Positions 1 to 7,282 of a DNA stretch of 64,000 nt are shown here, piece by piece. Under the pieces are notes generated by a model. That model saw only the letters and a program-made list of their open reading frames with translations, made no database searches and was not told the origin of the DNA. Positions within the stretch are counted from its first letter, which is position 1, and every line of letters begins with the position of its first letter. The position numbers and the translations under genes are program-made. The stretch is from Streptomyces cylindrosporus. Its GTDB lineage: Bacteria > Actinomycetota > Actinomycetes > Streptomycetales > Streptomycetaceae. The stretch spans positions 744,001 through 808,000 of the forward strand of contig NZ_JALDAY010000002.1 in NCBI RefSeq assembly GCF_022698165.1, written 5' to 3'.

Positions 1-1346
1 GTGGACCAGAGGATCTGGCCCGTCCTCGCGTCCGCCATCCAGGAGGAGGGCTTGGAGCCGTCCTCGTCGACCTTGAACTCCTCCAGGCCCGCCCGGGAGG
101 GGTCCAGATCGCCGACGTGCATCGCGTCGCCGTGGCCGTTCTTCGTGGTCCACAGCCCGTTGCCGTTGTCGTCCACGGCCATCGAGCCGTACACGATCTC
201 GTCCTTGCCGTCCCCGTCCACGTCGGCCACCGACAGCTGGTGGTTGCCCTGGCCGTCGTATCCCTTCCCGGAGTTGGTCGAGGAGTTGGTGTCGAAGGTC
301 CAGCGGCGGGTGAAGGCGCCGCCCCGCCAGTCCCAGGCCGCGATCACCGTACGGGTGTAGTAGCCGCGGGCCATGACGAGGGAGGGGCGGGAGCCGTCGA
401 GGTACGCCGTCCCGGCGAGGAAGCGGTCGACCCGGTTGCCGTACGAGTCGCCCCAGGACGAGACCGTGCCGCGCGCCGGGACGTAGTCGACGGTCCCCAT
501 CGCCTTGCCGGTCTGGCCGTTGAACATCGTCAGGTACTCCGGGCCGGACAGGACGTACCCCGACGAGTTGCGGTAGTCGGCGGAGGAGCTGCCGATCACC
601 GTGCCGGTGCCGTCGACCGTGCCGTCGGCCGTCTTCATCGCGACCTCGGCCTTGCCGTCGCCGTCGTAGTCGTACACCTGGAACTGCGTGTAGTGCGCGC
701 CGGAGCGGATGTTGCGGCCCAGGTCGATGCGCCACAGGCGGGTGCCGTCGAGCTTGATGCCGTCGATGACGGTGTTTCCGGTGTAGCCGGACTGGGAGTT
801 GTCCTTGGCGTTCGTCGGCTGCCACTTGAGGACGAAGTCCAGTTGGCCGTCGCCGTCGAGGTCGCCGACGGAGGCGTCGTTCGCCTCGTAGGTGTAGGCG
901 ACTCCGTCGGGGGTCGTGCCGCCGGCGGGCGGGGTGATGGGCACGTCCTTGTAGCCGGTGCGGAACTGGATCGCGTGTTCCGAGTCGGCCTGTTCGACTC
1001 CGCCCACGATCGCGCGGACCGTGTAGTCGGCCTGGGCGGGGGCGCCGGAGTGGAAGAAGTTCGTGGAGCCGGTGATCGGGGTGGAGTTGACCTTCGTACC
1101 GGCCCGGTAGACGTTGAAGGAGACGTCGTTCGGGTCGGTGCCGAGCCAGCGCCAGCTGACCAGGTTGCCGCTGTCGGTGTGGACGCTGACCAGGCCCCGG
1201 TCGAGCTTCTCGACCTGGCGGGCGGTGGCGGCCTGAGCGGTGCCGGTGGTGGCCAGTGCGGTGAGCCCGGCGGCGACCAGGGCCGCGGCCGAGGTCACTG
1301 CTGAGAGGAGGGCTCGGCGTCTGCGGTGCCTGTGCGGGTGCTGCAC
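1..1346 (-). CDS. Rhamnogalacturonan lyase, PL11 family (3' end cut by window)
   Basis: Secreted endolyase that cleaves rhamnogalacturonan I backbone of pectin by beta-elimination. About 448 codons are present and the C-terminal part lies beyond the left edge. The GTG start at 1346 is preceded by GGAGG. Residues 1-38 form a long export signal with an RRR cluster and a hydrophobic core ending AQA, possibly Tat-type. The mature part opens VEKLDRGLVSV and carries NDASVGDLDGDG, YDGDGKAEVAMKTADGTVDG, NSSGYVLSGPEYLTMFNGQTG and SLVMARGYYTR, which match the PL11 YesW/YesX beta-propeller. The repeated DxDGDG loops are its calcium-binding sites. No pectin neighbours are visible on this side. Family assignment is firm; endo- versus exo-action cannot be told. 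Confidence 0.93.
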   Translation of the reverse strand, partial: MQHPHRHRRRRALLSAVTSAAALVAAGLTALATTGTAQAATARQVEKLDRGLVSVHTDSGNLVSWRWLGTDPNDVSFNVYRAGTKVNSTPITGSTNFFHSGAPAQADYTVRAIVGGVEQADSEHAIQFRTGYKDVPITPPAGGTTPDGVAYTYEANDASVGDLDGDGQLDFVLKWQPTNAKDNSQSGYTGNTVIDGIKLDGTRLWRIDLGRNIRSGAHYTQFQVYDYDGDGKAEVAMKTADGTVDGTGTVIGSSSADYRNSSGYVLSGPEYLTMFNGQTGKAMGTVDYVPARGTVSSWGDSYGNRVDRFLAGTAYLDGSRPSLVMARGYYTRTVIAAWDWRGGAFTRRWTFDTNSSTNSGKGYDGQGNHQLSVADVDGDGKDEIVYGSMAVDDNGNGLWTTKNGHGDAMHVGDLDPSRAGLEEFKVDEDGSKPSSWMADARTGQILWS

Positions 1347-1385
1347 GTGACGAACCTCCAGTGAGGACGGACGGGTTCCGCCCCC

Positions 1386-2357
1386 TCAGTCGCCGCCGTC
1401 CGCCCCCTCGTTGCCCCGCCTTTGCGCCAACTTGGCGTATCTTCCGGCCAGTTCGGAGACGGTCGCGGCGATGTGGGAGCGCAGCTCGGGCGGCTCCAGC
1501 ACCTCGATGTCGGCGCCCAGGCGCAGGAATTCGCCGTGTGCGCGCTCGACGGACTCGATGGGGACGGTGGCCACGGTCCAGCCGTCCTCGTCCGTACGGC
1601 CCTCGACTGCCCTCGGCAGCCGCACGCCCGGCGCCAGGCGGACGACCGCCTCGCCCTGGTAGAGCCGGTCGTGGAAGTCCCGCTGATACGCCGCCCAGTA
1701 CGCGGCCAGGTCGAAGTCGTCGGGGCGGGCGAACTCCTCGTCACAGACGGCGAGTTCGAGGATCTGGTCGACGCGGAAGGTGCGCGGTCCTGGACCGGCG
1801 ACGACATACCAGCGGCCCGCCTTCAACACCAGTCCGTACGGCTCCAACCGGCGCTCCACATCGGTGGGTTCGGCCCAGCGGCGGTACAGGACGTGCAGCA
1901 CCCGGCCGTTCCACACCGCGTCGGCCACCGCCGGGAGGTACGGCGCCTCCTCGGCGTCCGCGTACCAGCCGGGCGCGTCCAGGTGGAAGCGGCCGCTGAT
2001 CCGGTCCGCGTGGGCGCGCAGCTCCGGCGGCAGGGCGGCGCGGACCTTGAGCTGGGCGGCGGCCAGCACGGAGCCGAGGCCGAGCTCGGCGGCGGGGCCG
2101 GGGGCGCCGGCGAGGAAGAGTGCCTCGGCCTCGTCGGCGGTGAGGCCGGTCAGCCGGGTGCGGTAGCCGTCCAGCAGCCGGTAGCCGCCGGCGTGGCCCG
2201 CGTCGCCGTACAGCGGGACGCCCGCCGCGCTCAGGGCCTCGACGTCCCGGTACACCGTGCGCACCGAGACCTCCAGCTCCTCGGCGAGCTGGGCGGCGGT
2301 CATCCGGCCCCGGGTCTGGAGCAGGAGCAGGATCGAGACGAGACGGCTGGACCTCAC
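1386..2357 (-). CDS. WYL-domain transcriptional regulator (YafY type)
   Basis: Predicted DNA-binding regulator of 323 residues, the usual length for a single-copy WYL protein. Residues 1-60 are an N-terminal winged helix-turn-helix (MRSSRLVSILLLLQTRG, then TAAQLAEELEVSVRTVYRDVEALS). The middle and C-terminal parts hold a WYL domain (RWYVVAGPG around residue 190) and a WCX-like tail. It is divergent from the 2420 gene, and a perfect palindrome sits in the 62-bp spacer, so autoregulation and control of the neighbour are likely. WYL domains in relatives such as PafBC sense DNA-damage-linked ligands; the signal for this member is unknown. Confidence 0.9.
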   Translation of the reverse strand: MRSSRLVSILLLLQTRGRMTAAQLAEELEVSVRTVYRDVEALSAAGVPLYGDAGHAGGYRLLDGYRTRLTGLTADEAEALFLAGAPGPAAELGLGSVLAAAQLKVRAALPPELRAHADRISGRFHLDAPGWYADAEEAPYLPAVADAVWNGRVLHVLYRRWAEPTDVERRLEPYGLVLKAGRWYVVAGPGPRTFRVDQILELAVCDEEFARPDDFDLAAYWAAYQRDFHDRLYQGEAVVRLAPGVRLPRAVEGRTDEDGWTVATVPIESVERAHGEFLRLGADIEVLEPPELRSHIAATVSELAGRYAKLAQRRGNEGADGGD

Positions 2358-2377
2358 CCCTCCAGAATTCCAGACTC

Positions 2378-2413
2378 CACTGACAGAAGGTGTCAGTGAA
2401 GCGGTCCTAGCTT
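2378..2413 (+). promoter_or_regulatory. Palindromic operator with embedded promoter for the 2420 gene
   Basis: CACTGACA at 2378-2385 and TGTCAGTG at 2391-2398 are perfect 8-bp inverted arms separated by GAAGG. Nine bases after the right arm comes a -10 like hexamer TAGCTT (2408-2413), and six bases later the ATG at 2420, so the transcript is probably leaderless. The arrangement TGTCAGTG-N9-TANNNT resembles the RecA-NDp element recognised with the WYL activator PafBC, where the spacer is usually 8. Binding by the adjacent WYL regulator is inferred. Confidence 0.6.
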
Positions 2414-2419
2414 CGGCTC

Positions 2420-2899
2420 ATGGCCTTCACGGAGAAACTGCTGACCGTACTGCCGCCGATCGAGGTGGCCGGCCGGCGGATCAAGCGCTACCACGTAACC
2501 GCCGACCCCTCCGGCATCGCACCGGACGTCGAGAAGGCGGCGTACGCGATCCTCCCGGAGCTGCTGCCGGAGCCCGACGGCACTCCGCCCGCGACGTTCG
2601 TCGTCGTTCACCGGGGAAACGACGACGGCGCGTACATCAACGCCTACAGCTGGGTCTGGGACAACGTCCTGCACTACGGCAACGCGGCGGCGGGCCAGCC
2701 GGTGCTCGGCTGCCCGGACGCGGACCCGACCCACTTCGTCAGGCCGCAGGCCCCCTGGATCGGCTGTGTCTTCGAGCTGCCGCCGGTCCTGCACGAGCGG
2801 GACGCCTGGGTGCGGCACATGCTCGCGCCCGACGTCCCGGACATCGAGGCCTACCTGTCCGACTCCCTGCCCGCAGGAACCACTGGAGACCGCTCATGA
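2420..2899 (+). CDS. Conserved hypothetical protein (159 aa) in WYL regulator locus
   Basis: I do not recognise a named domain. The protein is soluble, begins MAFTEKLLTVLPPIEVAGRRIKRY and contains VVVHRGNDDGAYINAYSWVWDN and a Trp/Phe-rich core, with no signal peptide or membrane segment. The ATG at 2420 has no Shine-Dalgarno sequence and lies six bases after a -10 like hexamer, suggesting leaderless translation. Its stop overlaps the next start (ATGA, 2896-2899), so the two are coupled. Its position opposite a WYL regulator suggests it is the regulated target. Function unknown. Confidence 0.8.
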   Translation: MAFTEKLLTVLPPIEVAGRRIKRYHVTADPSGIAPDVEKAAYAILPELLPEPDGTPPATFVVVHRGNDDGAYINAYSWVWDNVLHYGNAAAGQPVLGCPDADPTHFVRPQAPWIGCVFELPPVLHERDAWVRHMLAPDVPDIEAYLSDSLPAGTTGDRS

Positions 2900-3363
2900 G
2901 CAGCCCGCACGACTTCGACTTCTTCCACGGCGAGTGGGAGGTCACGAACCACCGCCGGACCGACTTCCTGGACCCGGACAGCGACTGGGTGGAGTTCCCG
3001 GCGACGAGCCGCTGCTGGCCCTTGTTCGACGGGGCGGCGAACGTCGACGAGATCGACATGCCGTATCTGGGTGCGAAGGGCGCGACCCTGCGGCTGTTCG
3101 ACCAGCAGACCCGGCAGTGGTCGCTGAACTGGGCCGCGAGCCGGACCGGCACGCTCTTCCCGCCGGTGACCGGCCGTTTCGACGGCGACCGCGGGGAGTT
3201 CCACGGCGACGACACACACGACGGGAAGGACGTACGGGTGCGGTTCGTCTGGTCGGGCATGTCGCCGACCTCGGCCCACTGGGAGCAGGCGTTCTCGGTC
3301 GACGGCGGGCGGAGCTGGGTCACCAACTGGACGATGGACTTCAGCCGGCCGACGACTTCCTGA
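2896..3363 (+). CDS. DUF1579-like lipocalin-fold hypothetical protein
   Basis: A 155-residue cytosolic protein beginning MSSPHDFDFFHGEWEVTNHR. The FDFFHGEWxVxNRR opening, the central WPLFDGAANVDEI and the later WSLNWA and WEQAFSVDGGRSWVTNW segments resemble DUF1579/calycin-like proteins that fold as a beta-barrel. It overlaps the preceding gene by 4 nt. Its 3' end overlaps the convergent methyltransferase gene by 23 bp. A small hydrophobic ligand would fit the fold, but nothing in the sequence identifies it. Confidence 0.8.
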   Translation: MSSPHDFDFFHGEWEVTNHRRTDFLDPDSDWVEFPATSRCWPLFDGAANVDEIDMPYLGAKGATLRLFDQQTRQWSLNWAASRTGTLFPPVTGRFDGDRGEFHGDDTHDGKDVRVRFVWSGMSPTSAHWEQAFSVDGGRSWVTNWTMDFSRPTTS

Positions 3364-4090
3364 AGGCCCGCAGTGTGAACTCCGGGTCGGGGCGCGGCCG
3401 TTCCTGGTCGGGCAGGGCCGCGAGGCGCTCGGCGAAGCGTTCGGTCCGCGGGTCGCCGGGCGGCAGCCGGGTGAACCAGCCGCGGCGCAGGTCGGCCAGG
3501 GTGCGCCGGGGGCTGCGGCCCTGGCCCCGGCCCGGGAAGCGGGCCTGCCCGGCGGGGTGCAGCCGGTGCGCGGCCGCGTACGCCTCCACCAGTGGCGCGG
3601 CGTCGGGGGCCGGGCGGCGCGGGCGTGCGGCGAGGACGGCGTCGATGTCGCTGCCCACGTCGTGCGCGGCGGCCTTGTCGACGGTGGTGACATACGTGCC
3701 GCCGGGCTTCAGGACGCGGGCGCACTCGGCGACCGCGGCCCGTACGTCCTCGGGGTCGTCGAGGAGGTGCAGCAGCCAGATGCTGGTCACGGCGTCGAAG
3801 GCCGCGTCCGGGAAGGGCAGGGCGCGGCTGTCGGCGAGGACGATCGCGCCGGGCAGCCGGGCGCCGGCCATCCGGGCCATGCCGTACGTCAGGTCGGCGC
3901 CCGTCACCCGGGCGGCGGGGAGCCCGGCCGCGAGCCGCCGGGTGACGATGCCGGTGCCGCAGCCCACGTCGAGGAGGCGGGCGGTGCCGGCCGGGAGGAG
4001 GCCGAGCACGGCGTCGGTGGCCGCCTCGGCCCTGGGTTCGCCGCCGCGTGTGGCGTCGTACCCGGCGGCTTCCTTGTCGTAGTCGAGCAC
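3341..4090 (-). CDS. Class I SAM-dependent methyltransferase
   Basis: About 249 residues starting at GTG 4090 (VLDYDKEAAGYDATRGGEPR). Motif I is LLDVGCGTG at residues 39-47, followed by an acidic GADLTYGMARMA, then FDAVTSIWLLHLLDDPEDV and ARVLKPGGTYV, the standard order of a methyltransferase-11 domain. The start lies five bases after the stop of the pterin dehydratase gene, so translation is probably coupled. A longer in-frame extension upstream has no similarity to the fold and covers the neighbouring gene, so I rejected it. The methyl acceptor is unknown. Confidence 0.85.
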   Translation of the reverse strand: MLDYDKEAAGYDATRGGEPRAEAATDAVLGLLPAGTARLLDVGCGTGIVTRRLAAGLPAARVTGADLTYGMARMAGARLPGAIVLADSRALPFPDAAFDAVTSIWLLHLLDDPEDVRAAVAECARVLKPGGTYVTTVDKAAAHDVGSDIDAVLAARPRRPAPDAAPLVEAYAAAHRLHPAGQARFPGRGQGRSPRRTLADLRRGWFTRLPPGDPRTERFAERLAALPDQERPRPDPEFTLRAFRKSSAG

Positions 4091-4095
4091 GCGCG

Positions 4096-4401
4096 TCAGT
4101 GTGCCCCGTGCCCCTGTGCGAGCTCCGTCACCCGCTGGGCGAGCTCGAAGTCCTTCGTGGTCAGGGCGCCGCCCGCGCTGTGGGTGTGCACGGACAGGGC
4201 GATCGTGTTGTAGCCGAGGGTGAGGTCGGAGTGGTGGTCGAGCTCCTCCTGGACCTGGGCGATGTGCACGACCATCGCGGTCGCGGCGAAGTGCGAGCCG
4301 AGGCGGTAGGTGCGGGTGAGGCGGCCGTCGTCGACGGACCAGCCCGGCAGCTCCGCGAGCCGGTCCTCGATCTCCTTCTGCGACAGGGGTTCGACGGGCA
4401 T
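4096..4401 (-). CDS. phhB: Pterin-4a-carbinolamine dehydratase
   Basis: A 101-residue protein, the normal size for the PCD/DCoH family, which dehydrates 4a-hydroxytetrahydropterin so that the cofactor of aromatic amino-acid hydroxylases can be recycled. The active-site block EELDHHSDLTLGYN (residues 52-65) gives the two adjacent histidines H56 and H57, followed by H72/H74 and D84 in the expected spacing. The ATG at 4401 is preceded by AAGGAG. No aromatic amino-acid hydroxylase is nearby; some Streptomyces PCDs serve other pterin routes. Confidence 0.93.
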   Translation of the reverse strand: MPVEPLSQKEIEDRLAELPGWSVDDGRLTRTYRLGSHFAATAMVVHIAQVQEELDHHSDLTLGYNTIALSVHTHSAGGALTTKDFELAQRVTELAQGHGAH

Positions 4402-4548
4402 GGCCTCGCTCCTTCCTGGATGTCGGGTACATCTCCAGGCTGCCACAGCCGCGCCGCGTCGGCCCAGGTCAGTACGGGCGGGGCGGACGCCCGGGCCGCC
4501 CTCCCGCGTACTCCACGGCACGTGCGCTCCTCGACTACCGTCGTACGT

Positions 4549-5379
4549 ATGACCACCGCCGCGACCCCCGAAACCGCCCCCGCCACCACTCCCGCCGGCC
4601 AGGGCGTCGGCCCGCTGCTGCGGGCGTGGCGGGAGCAACGGCGGGTCAGCCAGCTGGAGTTGGCGCTGCGGGCGGACTCCTCGGCCCGGCACATCAGCTT
4701 CATCGAGACGGGCCGGTCCCGGCCGAGCGAGGAGATGGTGCTGAGGCTGGCCGAGCACCTGGACGTCCCGGTGCGCGAGCGCAACTCCCTGCTGCTGGCG
4801 GCCGGTTACGCCCCGCACTACCCGGAGACCCCGCTCGACGACCCGGCGCTGGACGCCCTGCGCGAGGGCATCGAGCGTCTGATCCAGGGTTACGAGCCCT
4901 ACCCGGCCCTGGTGGTCGACGCGACGTACGACGTGGTGGCCGCGAACCGGGGCATCGCGATGCTGCTGGACGGCATCCCGGAGCACCTGCTGCAACCGCC
5001 CCTGAACGCCATGCGGTTGACCCTGCACCCGGAGGGCCTGGCCCCCCGCATCCGCAACCTGCGCGCATGGCGCGGCCACCTCCTGCACCAGATGGAACGC
5101 CAGATCGCCCTCCAACGCTCCGCGCCACTGCGGAAGTTGTACGAGGAGGTCGCCGCGTACCCCGTACCGGATTCGGCCGTGGACGACGAACCGGCCGAGC
5201 CGGCGCCGCACTTCGCCCTCCCGATGCGCATCGACCACGAGGGCCGCACGCTCTCCTTCATCTCCTCCATCTCCACCTTCAACACCCCGATGGATGTGAC
5301 GGTCGCCGAGCTGGCGATCGAGACCTTCCTCCCGGCCGACCCTGCGACGGTCAAGTACCTGCGGTCACTGCTTCCCTGA
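4549..5379 (+). CDS. XRE-family regulator with MmyB-like C-terminal domain
   Basis: A 276-residue DNA-binding regulator. An XRE helix-turn-helix spans about residues 20-80 (LLRAWREQRRVSQLELAL, then SSARHISFIETGRSRPS), followed by an MmyB-like ligand-binding region (YEPYPALVVDATYDVVAANRG, later HFALPMRIDHEGRTLSF). MmyB-type regulators can bind small lipids or antibiotics; the ligand here is unknown. The ATG at 4549 has no Shine-Dalgarno sequence, and a TACCGT hexamer ends seven bases upstream, so leaderless translation is possible. It is divergent from the phhB-methyltransferase pair and is a candidate regulator of it. Confidence 0.88.
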   Translation: MTTAATPETAPATTPAGQGVGPLLRAWREQRRVSQLELALRADSSARHISFIETGRSRPSEEMVLRLAEHLDVPVRERNSLLLAAGYAPHYPETPLDDPALDALREGIERLIQGYEPYPALVVDATYDVVAANRGIAMLLDGIPEHLLQPPLNAMRLTLHPEGLAPRIRNLRAWRGHLLHQMERQIALQRSAPLRKLYEEVAAYPVPDSAVDDEPAEPAPHFALPMRIDHEGRTLSFISSISTFNTPMDVTVAELAIETFLPADPATVKYLRSLLP

Positions 5380-5485
5380 GCCGTTCGGAACACGTGGCGA
5401 GCGCCTCACCCTCGACCCCGTGAGACTGACAGCGGAACATGACACACTGCTTCGCGCAGACTTGGAACCCAGGGGAGGCGGGCAC

Positions 5486-6349
5486 GTGAGTGAGCGGCGG
5501 CCCGCGCCCACCGTGGGCCAGGTGGTGCTGGGCAAGCGGTTGCAGGAGCTGCGGGAGGCCGCCGGCCTCAAGCGCGAGGAGGCCGCCCGCGTACTGCGGG
5601 TCGCCCCGGCGACCGTGCGGCGCATGGAGATGGCCGAGGTCTCGCTGAAGATCCCGTACGTCCAGGTGCTCCTGGAGACCTACGGCGTCCAGGAGGACGA
5701 GGCGGCCGCGTTCGTCACGCTGGCCGAGGAGGCGAACCAGCCGGGCTGGTGGCAGCGCTTCCACGACGTGCTGCCGGACTGGTTCAGCCTGTACGTCAGC
5801 CTGGAGGGCGCCGCCCGGCTGGTCCGCTCGTACGAGCCGCACTTCGTGCCCGGGCTGCTCCAGACCGAGGAGTACGCGCGTGCGGTGCTGGAAGCGGGCA
5901 CGATCGGGCAGGCCGGCCCGGACCTCATCGAGCGCCATGTCTCGCTGCGGATGGCCCGGCAGTCGCTGCTGGAGCGCCCGGACCCGCCCCACCTCTGGGT
6001 GATCATGGACGAGACGGTGCTGAAGCGGCCGGTGAGCATCCGCGGCGAGGTGATGCGGGAGCAGCTGGACAAGCTGCTGGACTTCGCCGAGCGGGACCGG
6101 GTCACACTTCAGGTCGCCGAGTTCAAGGACGGCCCGCACCCGGGGACGTACGCGCCCTTCACGCTGTTCCGCTTCGCCGAGCCGGAACTGCCCGACATGG
6201 TCTTCACCGAGTACCTGACCGGGGCGCTGTACCTCGACTCGCGCACGGAGGTCTCCGCGCATCTGGAGGTCCTCGACCACATGACGGCGCGGGCCGCGTC
6301 GGCCCAGCGCACGAAGAAGATCCTGCGGGAGTACCGCGAGGACTTCTGA
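5486..6349 (+). CDS. XRE-family regulator with DUF5753 domain
   Basis: About 287 residues from GTG 5486, chosen because AGGGGAGG lies 7 nt upstream; an upstream in-frame start lacks a binding site. An N-terminal helix-turn-helix (LGKRLQELREAAGLKREEAA, then RVAPATVRRMEMAEVS) is followed by a DUF5753 domain with YEPHFVPGLLQTEEYARAVL and later ADLPDMVFTEYLTGALYLD-like sequence. These regulators are abundant in Streptomyces and usually sit beside a small DUF397 gene. None is present here, and a DUF574 methyltransferase follows 41 nt downstream instead. Confidence 0.9.
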   Translation: MSERRPAPTVGQVVLGKRLQELREAAGLKREEAARVLRVAPATVRRMEMAEVSLKIPYVQVLLETYGVQEDEAAAFVTLAEEANQPGWWQRFHDVLPDWFSLYVSLEGAARLVRSYEPHFVPGLLQTEEYARAVLEAGTIGQAGPDLIERHVSLRMARQSLLERPDPPHLWVIMDETVLKRPVSIRGEVMREQLDKLLDFAERDRVTLQVAEFKDGPHPGTYAPFTLFRFAEPELPDMVFTEYLTGALYLDSRTEVSAHLEVLDHMTARAASAQRTKKILREYREDF

Positions 6350-6390
6350 GCCAGGCACCGCACCTTGTCCATCTGGAGGGGAAGACACGC

Positions 6391-7197
6391 ATGACCGGAT
6401 CCGACGCCGCACCGCAGATCGACACCAGCCGGCCCCACCCGGCGCGCGTCTACGACTGGTGGCTGGGCGGCAAGGACAACTACCCGGTGGACGAGGAGCT
6501 GGCCCGGAAGATCCTCTCCCTGGACGACACCGCGGTGCGCGGGGCGCGGGGCAACCGGCGGTTCATGCAGCGGGCCGTGCGCACGGTCGCCGAGGCGGGG
6601 ATCCGTCAGTTCCTGGACATCGGCACGGGCATACCCACCGAGCCCAATCTGCACCAGGTGGCGCAGGGGGTGGCTCCGGAGGCCAGGGTGGTCTACGCCG
6701 ACAACGACCCGATCGTGCTGCGGCACGCCCAGGCGCTGCTGCGCGGGTCCGCCGACGGCAGCACGGACTACGTGCACGCGGATGTGCGGGACGTCGACAC
6801 CATCCTGCGGCTGGCCGGCGAGTCCCTGGACTTCGAGCAGCCGGTCTCGCTCTCCCTCGTCGCGCTCACGCACTACCTGGGCGACGTGGAGGACGATGTG
6901 TACGGCCTGGTCAGGCGGTACGTCGACGTGCTCGCCCCGGGCAGTTACCTGATCCTGTCGCAGGTCACGCCCGACCTCAATCCGGAGGCCATCGCCAAGG
7001 CGGCGGGCGCCTTCCGGGCCGGCGGCACGCCCTTCTTCCCCCGCACGATCGCCGAGTTCCAGCGCTTCTTCACGGGCCTGGAGCTGCTCGGCCCCGGTGT
7101 GATCCCGGTGACGGGCTGGCGTCCGGAGCCGGAGGACGTGGCGGTGCAGGCGGAGGGTGTCGTGCCGGTGTACGCGGGGGTCGCCCGCAAGGCCTGA
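6391..7197 (+). CDS. DUF574-family SAM-dependent methyltransferase
   Basis: A 268-residue protein of the actinobacterial DUF574/SAV2177 type. The family signature PHPARVYDWWLGGKDNYPVD covers residues 15-34. The SAM site follows (FLDIGTGIPTEPNLHQ, then VVYADNDPIVLRHA), and LSLVALTHYLGDVEDD marks motif IV. The ATG at 6391 follows CTGGAGGGGAAG. It is probably cotranscribed with the DUF5753 regulator. The substrates of this family are mostly unknown, and many copies occur per Streptomyces genome. Confidence 0.92.
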   Translation: MTGSDAAPQIDTSRPHPARVYDWWLGGKDNYPVDEELARKILSLDDTAVRGARGNRRFMQRAVRTVAEAGIRQFLDIGTGIPTEPNLHQVAQGVAPEARVVYADNDPIVLRHAQALLRGSADGSTDYVHADVRDVDTILRLAGESLDFEQPVSLSLVALTHYLGDVEDDVYGLVRRYVDVLAPGSYLILSQVTPDLNPEAIAKAAGAFRAGGTPFFPRTIAEFQRFFTGLELLGPGVIPVTGWRPEPEDVAVQAEGVVPVYAGVARKA

Positions 7198-7282
7198 CAC
7201 CACCCGTACGGCCGCCTGAACAGGTGCCTTCCCCTGCTCACCCCTAGCGTCGGGGCAAAGGGTGAGCAAGGGAGCGAGGCAC

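Noticed and set aside
117..1304. Plus-strand frame opposite the rhamnogalacturonan lyase gene
   Set aside because: The minus strand encodes the PL11 enzyme with conserved DxDGDG loops; the plus frame has no similarity.
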